This document shows, piece after piece, positions 33,388 through 44,758 of a stretch of 64,000 nt of DNA. The DNA lies in NCBI GenBank assembly GCA_920105625.2, contig OV050030.1, positions 65,074,406 through 65,138,405 of the forward strand, in the 5' to 3' direction. Both the position numbers and the translations under genes were made by a program. Positions within the stretch are counted from its first letter, which is position 1. Each line of letters starts with the position of its first letter. The notes under the pieces were generated by a model that saw nothing but the letters and a program-made list of their open reading frames with translations, did no database searches and had not been told where the DNA came from. The DNA comes from Clusia tigrina. Its lineage: Eukaryota; Arthropoda; Insecta; Diptera; Clusiidae.

Positions 33388-35678
33388 ATGACGAAGGAAG
33401 CGCAAGGATTACTGCTGAGGCAGGAGCAAATTGGCGAAACGATTGAAAAGCTGGTCCGTAACTTTAAGAAAGACGGCAGTTTACGTAAGGACAACGTGTA
33501 TTACCGCAAGCGAATAACACAGTTGCAAGATCTGGGGAGAGAGTTCAACAATACTCACGGACTGTTGTTGCCTCACGCATTTGAGTACGGCAAGGGAAAA
33601 TATTTTGCGGAAAAATACGCAGACTACATAAATAGTCTGGTCAATGAATGGGCAGATACATTTAGTTCTGAATTAGAAGGACTAGGGCAACAAACTGTGA
33701 GTTTGGTTTCACCAGACGAGGAAGTAAGGAACAGATTGAAATCAATGCAGTCAGAGGTGGAACTGTTTACTGGGAAAATAGTTGACCAGTTCGAAGCGAG
33801 TACGAGCAGGGAAGAAGCTCAGGAATTGTGGAAGCAGGCGAATGCCGGAGGAGCTGTGTCACCATTGGAAGTAGCGGATCAAGCCTTTACGGCAATCCAA
33901 AGAAGAACAGAAGAAAAGTTATTCAGTTTTCATAAGAAAACAGAAGATTTGAGAGCACAAAAAGAGTATCTTGAGAAGAAGGTAAAGGAACTTTCTCAAA
34001 GATTGACGGAAACAGAGGAAGCAGCAACGCTGTTGGAAAAGGACTGTGCGGAATTGAAAAGAGGACGGGTGACCAATAGGACCTCACTGAATAGGGAGAG
34101 ATCAAAATCAGCATCAGCTGGATTTACGCAGACAGTATTGACATTGCCTCCGGAAGTACGTTGGCCGGAGTATTTAACACCAGAAGGGATAAGCCGCATG
34201 GTAAAGCCAAAATTAGTACTTAATGAAGAAAGGCAAGCGGAATTTTTGTTTGGCGCATCTGAAATCGGTGTCGAGCCTTTTGCTCCGGGAGGCCCGATAA
34301 ATAATAAAAATCAGGGATATCCGCCAAAGGAGCCGGAAGCTGTACCCGTGCAGCAAGGTTCCGATACTGTGGGCAGTATTTCGCCTGCACGAACAAACGA
34401 CCGAAGACTAATTAGTTTGAATCCGGCACTGGCCAATTACCTCTCAGATCCGGGAGAAGAGAATTTGGAAACTCCCAAAGAGATTAATAAAACTAAGGTT
34501 TTACCAACAATTGAGAAAACACAAAGGAATAAAATGGGCATTCTGGAAGTTGCTCATGCGGTGGAGAAGTTGGTGCCCATGTTCTCAGGAGTCGAGTTGT
34601 ATGATCTGAGAACTGAGATCCGGCGCTTCAAAGAAGGTTGTGAGCTAGCACAACAGAGTGTTCCGGAAGCGGACGGGGAACACTTAATAAAGTGTATTAG
34701 GCAAAGAACCACAGGTGATGCGTTTGATTTACTAGCGCATAGCTCAGTAGCACCCTGGCAGAATTATATGCACTTTTGGATAGGACGTATTTAAAACAAA
34801 AGTCGTATGACTATCTCGTTCCGGAAATTCAGGAATCAACTCAGACACCGGGGGAGGAATTGAGAGCCTGGGGACGAAGGCTCCAGTCTCTAGGGAACGC
34901 TGCTGAGACGGAAGCCAATAGGCAGTTTCCAGAAAAAGTTGCAGCTTACAAGGCTCAAGTAGAACGGACTATGATTTCTGTGTTCAAGGCAGGCCTGATA
35001 AATAGGGACTTAGCTAATTATACTCTCACTCTCACGCCGAGGAGCATGACAGAACTAGTGGAAGCGGCCTCTTTAGCTGAAGCAGCAATACAACAGCAAA
35101 CGACAACAGGTGGAATCAGCTGGACGAATGCTCCTGCAGAGGTAGGAACAGTACAGCAGCAAAACAGATGTGGAATTGGAAGATTGATGGGTCAATTTCC
35201 GCAACAAAGAGATCAAGATTTTCCTCCAAGGAAACCCATTTGCTCATTCTGTCATAAACCAGGGCACACAAGGGATGAATGCGTTACACGCAAAAACACG
35301 CCCTACTATATGGAGTGCCAAACTTACGGTCATGAGGCAAGTAGACAGTGCCAAGTAGACACAAAATGGGATCAAAGTAGAAGGCAGCCAGCTACGAGGC
35401 GCCCGGATCCACCCTTGACGGACAGGAGGGGTAACCTCAGTAGACCCCGAGGTAATTCAACAGAAGGAATTAACCAAGGAAGAAATCCTTTCAAAACTGG
35501 GAGTGGTCAGCAGCAACCAAATTGTAATTCCAAAAGTGAACAAAGGATAAGCAACACCAAACAGGGGTTAAGATGCTTCTCATGTGGACAGATGGGACAT
35601 CGGGCAGCGGAATGCAGGGATAGAAAATCCCAACAAAGGAACCAGGGAAACTTCCAGCGGCCCAGTCGAAGCCAATAG
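33388..35678 (+). pseudogene. Gag with coiled coil and two CCHC knuckles, one frameshift
   Basis: The first ATG in frame is at 33388 (MTKEAQGLLLRQEQIGETIE). The N-terminal part has a long predicted coiled coil near residues 175-230 (KTEDLRAQKEYLEKKVKELS). A frameshift near 34775-34795 moves the frame; sequence continues as KQKSYDYLVPEIQ and EELRAWGRRLQSLGNAA, the capsid region. Knuckles: CSFCHKPGHTRDEC (normal spacing C-x2-C-x4-H-x4-C) and CFSCGQMGHRAAEC. The gene ends at 35676-35678. Gag would form the particle and bind the RNA. Apart from the one shift it is well preserved. Confidence 0.85.
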
Positions 35679-35818
35679 ACTGGAAAGCCAAAAGAAAGAG
35701 AGTAATAATAAGGCCGGAAGTACGTGGGACTAGTAATGTAGGAACTACAGTCCAGGAGAAGAAGGAGCAGGAGGCTCTCCAGTATCACGAAGAGTTAGGG
35801 AGTGGATACGCGTCCATT

Positions 35819-36037
35819 TTGGAATCAAAAGGGCGTTGTTTCGTTGTGAGCAGGATAGGTGATGCCTTCATCGAGATACCCTGCGAGGAGGCAGCGAGTG
35901 GAAAGCTAGTGCTATTAGTAGATTCAGGGGCGGACACTAGCCTCGTAAAATCTAGTGTTTTACGGAAAGGACTAGTTGTTAATCCAAAGGATGTAAGAGC
36001 GGACGATGCATCAGGACACTGGGGTCGCTCAGAATAG
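35819..36037 (+). pseudogene. Gypsy-type aspartic protease
   Basis: KLVLLVDSGADTSLVKSSVL has the DSGA active-site triad in the proper hydrophobic context (LLVDSGA-T). The frame stops at 36037 and the following frame starts at 36058, so one frameshift separates it from RT. Gag-to-pol spacing of about 140 bp suggests a frame change between gag and pol in the intact parent. Confidence 0.82.
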
Positions 36038-36057
36038 GACATAGTGAAGTTAAGGGC

Positions 36058-37370
36058 ATGAGTTTTAGAGTGCACGCAGTGGAAGTGGATAGGAAAGGTA
36101 TCCCGGCTGATGGGATAATTGGCCGCGATAATCTTTGGGGACGCACCATACTGGATGCGCTAGAAAAGCAGTTATCGTTTTACGATAATAATAAGAATAT
36201 AATTCTCACTCTTCCATTAAAGTCATGGCAGGAAGGAACCGTGAGTAAGGTTAAGAATAGTATGGAGGTAGTAAATGCAAGGTCAACCAGAGTAGTTACT
36301 ATGCATGTAAATACGAAACTTAGGACTGTTGTTTTGCACAAGCAGCAGCTAGCGGAGGGCGTATATATGGGAGAAACCATAACGCACGTTGACAAGGGTA
36401 AGGTGTACGCTTGTGTACTCAACGACTCAGAAAAGGACTATCTGATGGATGAGGATTTTAGGCCTAAGTTCACTAGTTATGATAATTTTAAAGAACCGAA
36501 TTATAGATCGGTTAATCAGATTAAACAAGTTGATATAAGAAAAAGAATGGAGAGACTGCTAGAATCACTGAAGCTAGACCCAAGCGTAAATTCAGAAGAG
36601 AAGGCATCAATAGAAGCCATTTGTGCGTCATTCCATGACATATTTTTGCTGGAAGGAGACCAATTGACGTATGCACCAGAGGTAGAGCATGAAATACCTA
36701 CTAGGGTGGATCAAGCACCGATTAACCAGAAGCAATACAGGTTGCCACAGGCTCACAAAGATGAGGTAAATAGGCAAGTGGAAGGAATGTTAAAAGATAA
36801 CATTATTTCGCCCAGTATCTCGCCTAGGAATTCACCAATAATTTTGGTACCAAAGAAGGGAGGTGCTCAGGGTCAGAAGAAGTGGAGAATGGTCGTTGAT
36901 TTTAGGAAATTGAACGACGCCACTATCAAGCAGATGTTTCCGATACCAAGGATAGAAGACATTCTGGATCAATTGGGACACAGTAGATATTTTTCTACAC
37001 TTGATTTAGCGAGTGGCTACCACCAAGTTCTGGTGGATGCCCAAGATAAGCAGAAAACCGCGTTCAGCACCGGTTTAGGGCATTATGAGTTTAATAGAAT
37101 GCCGTTCGGATTAACAGGAGCACCGGCTACCTTCCAACGGCTAATGAACCATGTGCTAACAGGCTTGCAAGGGTCTGGATGATATTGTAATTTATGGGAA
37201 GAACTTGCAGCAGCATTCGCAACGCTTGTGCAAGGTGCTCCAGAAATTACGAGAACACAATTTGAAATTGAACACGGAGAAGTGTCAATTTTTGCGAAGA
37301 GAGGTGGTTTATTTAGGCCATCGTTGCTCAGAAGCAGGAGCACTGCCTGACCCGCAGAAGGTGGAATGCG
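36058..37370 (+). pseudogene. Gypsy reverse transcriptase, frameshifted before its YVDD-type motif
   Basis: A 374-codon frame carries PRNSPIILVPKKGG (motif 1), KWRMVVDFRKLND (motif 2), YFSTLDLASGYHQVLV (motif A, Asp), and FNRMPFGLTGAPATFQRLMN (motif B). A one-base shift near 37178 follows; LDDIVIYGKNL (motif C) is in the next frame and QFLRREVVYLGHRCSEAG (thumb) follows. The sequence then jumps to integrase at about 37363. RT catalytic residues are preserved, but the frameshift and the loss of RNase H make it inactive. Confidence 0.9.
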
Positions 37371-38119
37371 ACACACCAAAACAACCATTTGATAAGGTTC
37401 ATATGGATATTGTAGGTATTCTACCTGAGACAGTTTCGGGAAACAAGTATGTACATATTGACGTTCCAAGATGATTTCTCAAAGTATATGGCGTGCGTGG
37501 CTATACCCGATGCGGAAGCAGGTACGGTGGCCAAAGCATTTTTTGATGAAATTATAGCACGATAAAACATACCTAAGGTTTTGATAACCGACAATGGTTC
37601 CAATTTTGTATCGAAATTATTCTCAGAAACTTGTAAGATGCTGGGGATAAAAAAGTTGCACATAACACCATATCATCCACAGGCGAATGGCTCATTGGAA
37701 CGTAGTCATCGACCTCTGGCCGAGTACTTGCGCAGTTTTGCCCAAGAAGACGGCTCGAATTGGGATCAATAGTTGACCACTGCAATGCATGTACACAACA
37801 ATACTGTGTGTATCAACGAAGCAAACTCCGTTTAGAACACTCTACGGGTTTGATTTCAACATGCCAGCGAATTTGAAGTGCTAAACGAGTGGCCAGGGAA
37901 GCTTATAACAAGGCACTGAACCCAGTAGTTTTTCATGTGGGTGATCAAGTACTAATGAAGAATCAGGCTAGGAGAAACAAATTCTCACCTGTGTGGATAG
38001 GTCCGTATGTAGTAGCAGAGATCCGAAGCCCAGTTACAACAGTCATAACGATTAAGGGAAAAAATAAAAAGCTACATAATAATTTGTTGAAATTATTCCA
38101 CATTAGACCACACAACTAA
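37363..38119 (+). pseudogene. Gypsy integrase, core and C-terminus; N-terminal part deleted
   Basis: PFDKVHMDIVGILPETVSGN follows the RT thumb directly, so RNase H and the HHCC zinc region are missing. Core motifs: DDFSKYMAC (first Asp region), VLITDNGSNFVSKLF (second Asp), HPQANGSLERSHRPLAEYLR (catalytic Glu). A stop at 37770 and frameshifts follow; the C-terminal DNA-binding part HVGDQVLMKNQARRNKFSPV with WIGPYVVAEI and the GPY-like motif is open at 37889-38119. The integrase cannot be made as one protein. Confidence 0.88.
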
Positions 38120-40960
38120 AGACATGTGTTAGCAGTGTTATACAAGTGTAAACACAGGAATAACAACGTAAACATGTACGTGTGCGTATCAAATAACACA
38201 CACAGCTCCAATTTTCAAAGTCAAGACCAGCAGAAGTGTGCCAATTAAACTCGAGCAAGTAAAATTGACGTAATAAAAATGTGCTTATTATGCAGTATGG
38301 CCGAACGAAGCACAGTAGGGAAAAATATATTTTTTTTTATAAATATTGCACGTATTTAAATAATAAAATAAAATAGTAAGACGTCGTGGGCAAGTAATAT
38401 AAAACTTAACTTCAAATATGTACATACATACATACGGCGGTTAATGAAATGAAAGCAGTAGCGCCGGCACCGTTGGTGAAGTAAATATATACGAGTATGT
38501 ATGTAACTGTATAATGTACAGAATGAATGTACAAGCGAATATTTAAAGAAGTATTCTAATTATAGGAATGGGTATGGCCATATAAGTAAGTATGTAGGGA
38601 CATATGATTAGGAATTGGGAATTTGCAGATACTGCAGCAGGCTATATGTAGATATACTCGTACAAGGGTTTTAACTGTTTATTGTTTAGGAAATTAACGT
38701 ATGAAAATTTGAAAAAATGTATAGGTTGATTGGGAAAATAAGCAATTAATTCTAGGTAATTTAAAGCGCCTCGAATGTATGTATGTAGCCATATACGAGC
38801 TAATTACAGGATGGAAAATAGAATCGTTAATGGATATATACATATCAGGCTAGAAGTAAATTTAAATAAAAAGTAATTGTATGCGATGAAAGATATAGTC
38901 ATGCAATGGACAAAGTTTTGACACAAACGGGATTATTTTATATAATCTGGTTTTACTCGGAGGACCAATGAATTGGTTCAAAACTGAAATGAGTGATAAC
39001 TCACGTGTTGAAAAAGAGCACGAAAAATTAATCGAAGCGAAACTATTGCCCTATATGGCTATGAAAACACTTAGTCCAGTCCACTTTTCCTCCAGGATAC
39101 GGTAGCGAATCCGATAATGTAAGGGGAGAAGACGAGTGGACGGCAAATTGAATGATATAGCATTCAATTATGGGAAAAGCATGTTGTAGAAATATTGTTT
39201 TTTTTATATAGTCAGGAATAGCGTATATTTAGGAAAAGTTATAAATTTAAAAAGATTATAATCTGTGTAAGAGTTCAGATTAAAATTAAAGGTAGTTGAA
39301 AATAATTAGAGTTACAAAAATTAATTATTTAAAATCTAACTTAATAATGAAATAAGTGTTATAATAAAAAAAAAAAATACAAATCATACTAAATAGAAAA
39401 TTATACCCAAAAGTATATGTAGTACATATAGTGTATTTATTTAAATATTATATAATTTTGAAATTTATTTATTAAATTGACTTATGAAATGTTTGACAAA
39501 AATTAAACATAGAAGAAATATCAAACTAAAATGTATATTAGAAAATTAAGAAAATTATTATAGGTGTTCTCTAAATAGCTCTGATGATGTGAAGCGAAGC
39601 AGGAAGTTCCGGGAACAGCGGATATCGGAAGACGGTGCGGACTAAAGGACCAACATAGTATTCGGAAAGATGCGTTTTTGAAAAACAGAGATTTTTGGCA
39701 GTTATCTAAGGTTTGTGACCCCAAGGATGCCAACATATTAGATTGGGGATGAATGGCGACGGATGTAATTTTAATTTTGCGAAACGGCATATGGCCTCAG
39801 CATTTGAACACGTTGTAGATGAGTTATTGACAAGCAACGAAAAATAAACAAGTTTCCTTGAGGAGTCATTTTTTTAATTGGACAATTTTATAGTACAATG
39901 TCCACCCAGTGTATCACAATCTCAACAGAATCGATTTTGGATAAGTTGAAGATGGGTAAAAGCTTAAGGAGGGTGACTGAAACCACCACCAAATATAATA
40001 AGCAGAAGAAATTTGGCTCACGGAAGTTAATTGCTTCATTGAAGTATATGTCCAAGCTAGAGTATGAACACATGATATGTGATTTACATATGAAATATGA
40101 TTTAATACAAGAGGACACAGAGACTGGTAACCGACCAGAGTACACAAATTACATAATTGAACGTGTATCTCAGAAAAATACCGATTGTCTCCATATCAAA
40201 GCCAAACGATGTCAAATACCATTATGAGGAAGCTCAAGAGAAACACTTCCACCATAAAACGCATTGCTGCAAAGTAAGAAGGTGTATTGTAATCTCTCAT
40301 GTATTCCAAATGATTTTTACTGGTTGAATACTATAAGCAGAGGCAGTACCACCTACAGCCGTGGGGCACACTATAAATGGAAAGAAGAGGGCCACTAAAA
40401 GCAAAGTTTTAATAGCAAACCAGATCGCCAACCTATAACATCTTTGTACGTACCGATGCAGAAAGAAGGGAGGGGTATGCAGAGTTCATCGAGGAACTTC
40501 ACTCGGACAACGACGGTCGTCAACTGGACGAGCAGGTAGCAGAGGGCGCAGTATAATATAAGGTTTTAGGTATAGAATAGCATTGTGTTATTGTTTAGAT
40601 GTTTGTATATACGCCAATGAGAAAAGAGTCAATGAAAGACCAAATTATAAAAAGAGGAATATAAAAAAAAAAATAATGATGGATAAAAATAAGAAAAAAG
40701 AAAAACAAAAACAAAGTAAAGAAAAAAATAAAAGAAAGAAAACTACAAAAGAAAATAAAAGCTAGAGAAAAAGAAATATATGGAAAAGAAAAGAATAAAA
40801 AAAAAAAAACCGTTGTAGAACCCAAATAAGGCGATTTCATGGAAAAAATAAAACAAATTATATATATGTACTATAGAGTTCAAACGATGCACATATTTGT
40901 TTGCAGTGCAAGAAAAATATTGCAAAGATTTAATGGAAGTTAGTTGCACTAACTTCTTTT
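38120..40960 (+). other. Long 3' region of the gypsy element without recognised genes
   Basis: 2.84 kb between the end of pol and the polypurine tract. I looked for an env-like reading frame (signal peptide, furin site, transmembrane segment) and found none. The only sizeable plus frame is 39898-40227. A purine-rich AAG/AAA stretch at about 40630-40815 encodes lysine-rich nonsense. The interval could hold a decayed third gene or unrelated non-coding sequence. Confidence 0.5.
39898..40227 (+). CDS. Unrecognised 109-residue open frame in the gypsy tail
   Basis: ATG at 39898; the product is basic and probably helical (ESILDKLKMGKSLRRVTE; MSKLEYEHMICDLHMKYDL). No family match comes to mind. It is on the coding strand of the element, after pol, where some gypsy-like elements have a third ORF. 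No signal peptide or membrane segment is visible, so it is not an obvious env. It might be a remnant of a spliced small protein or a chance frame. Confidence 0.3.
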   Translation: MSTQCITISTESILDKLKMGKSLRRVTETTTKYNKQKKFGSRKLIASLKYMSKLEYEHMICDLHMKYDLIQEDTETGNRPEYTNYIIERVSQKNTDCLHIKAKRCQIPL

Positions 40961-40976
40961 AGAAAGAGGGGAGGGA
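40961..40976 (+). promoter_or_regulatory. Polypurine tract of the gypsy element
   Basis: agaaagaggggaggga abuts the TG of the 3' LTR, as expected for the plus-strand primer. Confidence 0.9.
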
Positions 40977-41447
40977 TGTTGTGAGTCAGAATCAAGCTAC
41001 TTACGCGCAGTTGACTAACAGCACCGGCTCCTATAAAACTCATTAATAATGCACATATTTTTAGGGTGCAAATATTGTAAATGAGTAGTATTTATGCACT
41101 AATTATGATGTAAACTTTTAGGGTGTCACAGTTCCGCAGTCAAGCTGACGAGGGGCATTTAGAATGCACCGACGACACTTTTACTGAAGTAGGTCGGTTG
41201 GATTGAGCAACTGACAAATAACAATTGCGAAACTGGAACACCAGAAAAGTCAAGACGTAGGCGGTAATGTTCATTTGTAAATAGTATATAAGAACTAGTA
41301 TTTTAAGAATAAACCTCTCTTGTGTGTGGAAACCGAAAAGTGGTAGTGTTTGAATTCTATGTTAGGGCTCTTGATTTTTCAGCCACGCGCCCGAGAACGG
41401 CGACAGGACGTCTCTCTCGCCGACAAGCAGTCACGAGGACCCCAACA
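40977..41447 (+). repeat. 3' LTR of the gypsy element
   Basis: Starts TGTTGTGAGTCAG and ends CCCCAACA, followed by the gtgc duplication. It differs from the 5' LTR at about a dozen places, including a 2-base difference in the cctctcttgtgtgtgg segment and short indels near its start. Confidence 0.95.
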
Positions 41448-42790
41448 GTGCGTTGGATTCACTCCATGCCTCCTAGGGGGAGTACTTTCTTCTCTACTAT
41501 GGTACTTCATTATGGGCTCCCTACTCAATGATTTGCAACACGTTAAACGTCAAGTTCAAGCGTATGCTTACGATATATGCGTACTGACCTAGGGACGTTC
41601 CTAACCGACAGTTTGCAATCAAATGCAAGAAGTCTTACACTAGAGTAAGCATTGGTGTAATCTGCAGAGTCTTACAGTGAATCTTTACTAGGAGAAGCAA
41701 AATGAAGGGCCTGTTACTACCAACGATGAAAGGAGTAACAATGCAGCTGCGTTCTGGACTAATCACATATGCCTCGATAGTACGGTGGAGAGCAAATATG
41801 GTCAAAACCATCCTCTCTGACTACGCTGCAGAAAAGTGGGTGCTTGGGTGTCACTGGTGCTATGATAACACCCTTAATTCTCTACTGGATTTGCCTCTTT
41901 AGGATCTTCTGATCGGTAAGGAGGCAATGAAAGCGGCGTACACACTAAGATTAAGCGGGGTTTGGCAAGACGGCGTAGACTTTGAGCACAGCCAGATATA
42001 CCACCAGATGTGGGAGAATTTTATACTTTTCTCGATGCTAGTAGACAACCGGGTGCCCTCTGTAAGTTGCAGAATGTGATATGAAGTAAGGTTCCAGGAA
42101 CGACTTCAATGGTTAAGTCCAGAAACTTTGCTTTACGATCTACACTGAAGGATCCAAAACTTCAGACGGTGGCGGTTCCGGTTGGTATTTAGATAATGAA
42201 ATTAAGTACTATACTGTCACAGGAAATATGACTACAGTTTTCTTAACGGAGGCCTTCACTATCCTAAACATTGAGAAGAGATGGCACGGGAAGTCCTGCA
42301 GTGAAGGCACTTGCTAACCCTATATGCTCCTCAAAGTTGGTGTGTGTATGTAACGCAAAACTGAAAAGTTTTGCAAAACACCATTGGTTATGTCTGGGTT
42401 CCTGGGCGTTTTGGTATTACAGGGAATGAGATTGCCAACAAGTTGGCCAATGAAGGCTTTGCCATTTAACCATCGGGTCCGGAACCTTTCTTTGGTATCA
42501 GTTCTGCATTGATCATGTGTTGCATCAGAGCTGGGCTCCTCTAGAACTGCTAAGTGCTTCGTGAAACGCCCAGACAGGAAATTAGCGACCTTTCTTCTAC
42601 AATTTAGCAGTTAGGAAATGAGAATACTGTAAGACGTAATTACTGGGCAGATCACATGTGGTCAACATATTGCCATAATGGTTATCATCAAGGAACCGAC
42701 TTGCCAATACTGTCTTGAAAAGACGACACTACTGCACTTCTTTTTAGTTGGCTAGTATTCGCAAGAATACGATTTAAGTCTGTTGGGTGG
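41448..42790 (+). pseudogene. Non-LTR reverse transcriptase 3' part and RNase H, decayed
   Basis: The second half of the element split by the gypsy insertion. GGVLSSLLWYFIMGSLLND is RT motif B; VQAYAYDICVLT is motif C with YADD changed to YAYD, which would kill the enzyme. Further on, a frame near 42140-42240 reads GSKTSDGGGSGWYLDNEIKY, the start of an RNase H domain; VWVPGRFGITGNEIANKLAN (with shifts, about 42390-42450) is its end with the catalytic aspartate position. A CQYCLEKTTLLHFF segment near 42697 recalls a zinc knuckle. The RNase H identifies the LOA/I side of the tree. Confidence 0.78.
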
Positions 42791-44082
42791 GTAATATACA
42801 GATATTATCAAAATCAGTTTCTTATTTTTATTTTGATTTTGTGTGTCCATCTGTCCGTCTGTCCGTCCGTCTGTCCGTCTGTCCTTCCGTCTGTCCGTAT
42901 GTCCGTCAGTGGTACATTTTTTTCTGCACTGTTAAAGATATGGAAATTTTGTCACCTTTCTAAAATGGCTGTAACTTCGTTCCAATTTATGGAATCCTGA
43001 CGCAATTTGGTAGTTATATAGATGTGGGTTCAACTAAACACTATGTAAAATAAGGGCGGTATAGTTAGCTGCCACGCTCACTATTAACAAATATTCATAA
43101 CTTAAGATCTATTAGAGATTTATAGATGATTTTAGGAGAAGCAACATGTTGATATTATAAAGCTAACGGCAAGAAATGAGGTTGATCAGAAAAAGGCCAC
43201 GCCCCCTTTTGATGTAAGAAATTTTTTGGTCTGACATCAAAATTAGCCTACCTAGTATTGATGCTATCGGTATTGTGAGGACCAAAATTTGCCTCGTAAA
43301 TTTTTACCCACAATAAAATCCACGATCCCGGCCTACCCAACTATACACAAACACACGCCACAAATAATAAAGATGAAGAACTAGGTTTTCAAACGTTTTC
43401 TCACTGAGACATATATGCCACTGAGATACATACCGCACCGAGACACATACATAGATACCGGAAACGGGAAAATGCAGAGCAATACTTTAGCAACATATAA
43501 ATATAATTAAGCCATTGGAATTGCAAGGACTAAGAACAGCCCACAGTTGTTACATTTGAATTTGAATAAAGACATAATAGCACTTGTGCAGTTGATAAGT
43601 TTCTGTAATCGACCCCTGGAACCCGCTGAGCTCTACCCCAGCGATAAAAAAGAGTCTTTACAGTATAAAATGGCAGAAATGTACATGGTGTCCTTAAAAG
43701 TGCGTATGCAAAATATGGGGATCATAATACCACTACCACCCCACAATTAACCAAAAATCATTATTGTGCTTCTATTAAAAATGTATCAACGAATGTCACA
43801 GGAAGGTTGTGGGTACTAACATTAAACACCAGACAAAATGGGCGGCCACGCACACTATTGACACCTCTTTATAACTTACGACCTATAAAATATTTTGGGC
43901 GAAATTTTTTATTAGCACGTATATTAACCCAACAAAGCCATACACAAGAATTGGGATCGATCAGATAAATGCCACGCTTCCCTCCAATATAGTTAACTGA
44001 AGTTACCCTACCGCAAATTACCGTATATATGTTTTCTGACGAAAACATCCCCATTGAAGAACTCGCACGCACAGGAAAAGTT
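42791..44082 (+). repeat. Repeat Y, copy 2, split by a solo LTR
   Basis: Aligned with 7690-8468 on either side of the LTR at 43274-43662. It has a longer tgtccgtc array at 42849-42908, and keeps gcctacctagtattgatgc, ccacaattaaccaaaaatca and tattgacacc. Beyond the point where the first copy is cut by the mariner it continues to about 44082. Confidence 0.75.
43274..43662 (-). mobile_element. Solo LTR of family L, short form (389 bp), 4-bp TSD gtat
   Basis: On the minus strand it starts TGTAAAGACTC and ends GGTCCTCACA, matching the ends of 16690-18058. Flanks gtat at 43270-43273 and gtat at 43663-43666 are exact. It lies inside repeat Y, whose first copy gives the empty site. It is nearly 1 kb shorter than the 16690 copy. 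It keeps one ctcagtgagaaaacg...gaaaacc unit and several gtctcagtg repeats in place of the full hairpin array. Confidence 0.87.
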
Positions 44083-44758
44083 AAAGGGTATTTCGAAGTT
44101 GGTCTAACCCGACTTCAGACTTCTTTACTCGTTTTTATTGTGTATTTTTATATACATTCGTGGTGTATGTTTTCTTATCGTAGTAGCTTTCAATGTATTT
44201 GTTAACATTGATAATTAACACCATTACACGGGTAAAGTCCACTAGTTTCGTTTGGATGCGTTCTCCCGAGGGGAGAATCCCGTCCAGGTTAGTTGAGGAT
44301 TGTTCCTTATGCTGCTTTATTAACTAGCTATAGCTTTGCTTTATTTGTTGGTGGTGTATATTCTTTGCGAATTATTTTAGGCGCGTTATCAATGGTCAAC
44401 CTTGATGGTCCGGATTTGTTTGCTGATCCCGGGGTCTATTTCGGGCAGTCTTCAGGGATTTGCTCATGTATGTATTCTTCAATTTGTTTGCATGGCAGGA
44501 TCAAATTTGGAGAATAAGATCAGTTCGGAGGGTAGGATCACCCTTTTAGTTTCATAAGTATATTTGTATGCATACGAGCCCAGCATCGAGGTCGCAACTG
44601 TTTTCTTGTTGGGCAGAATAAGGTATAATCTTTGAAAGGGCTTATTAGACTAAAGTTCGCATGAAGCTAGAATACATTACAATTGTTTAAACACTGAAGA
44701 AAACGAGTAAAGTAGTTTCAAGTCGGGTTCGACCGACTTCGAAATATCCTTTACGCCT
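44083..44758. repeat. Inverted-repeat element with ~60-bp ends
   Basis: The left end aaagggtatttcgaagttgg, taacccgacttc, ttctttactcgttttt is the inverted counterpart of 44695-44758 (aaaacgagtaaagtag, aagtcgggttcgaccgactt, cgaaatatccttt). The interior of about 550 bp is less AT-rich and contains the small palindrome ctcccgaggggag. I see no transposase. Left repeat sequence joins repeat Y directly, so the ends may be the true ends of a larger Y-containing element. Confidence 0.65.

Larger units (their letters stand above)
31968..41447 (+). mobile_element. Ty3/gypsy LTR retrotransposon, two LTRs, 9480 bp
   Basis: Two LTRs of 470 and 471 bp in direct orientation, flanked by gtgc at 31964-31967 and 41448-41451 (4-bp duplication). 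A primer-binding site follows the 5' LTR and a polypurine tract precedes the 3' LTR. Gag and pol are on the plus strand, with frameshifts and a large deletion in pol. By eye the LTRs differ at roughly a dozen sites (about 2-3%), so the insertion is not very recent. A stretch of 2.8 kb without recognisable genes follows pol. Confidence 0.95.
30304..42790 (+). mobile_element. Decayed RNase-H-bearing non-LTR retrotransposon (LOA/I-like), split by gypsy element
   Basis: Endonuclease, reverse transcriptase and RNase H fragments lie in order on the plus strand at 30304-31967 and 41448-42790. The Ty3/gypsy element (31968-41447) sits inside the RT domain. Joining across the gtgc duplication brings AINHRKEEA-type sequence next to the GGVLSSLLW motif, showing that they were once contiguous. 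The presence of an RNase H domain points to the LOA or I groups. Many stops show it is old. Confidence 0.8.

Noticed and set aside
40583..40765. Lysine-rich frame of 60 codons with ATG
   Set aside because: Encoded by a purine-rich low-complexity stretch close to the polypurine tract of the gypsy element; no conserved feature.
38120..40960. An env gene of the gypsy element
   Set aside because: Looked for signal peptide, furin-type site and membrane segment on the plus strand; none seen, so the element is not described as having an envelope gene.
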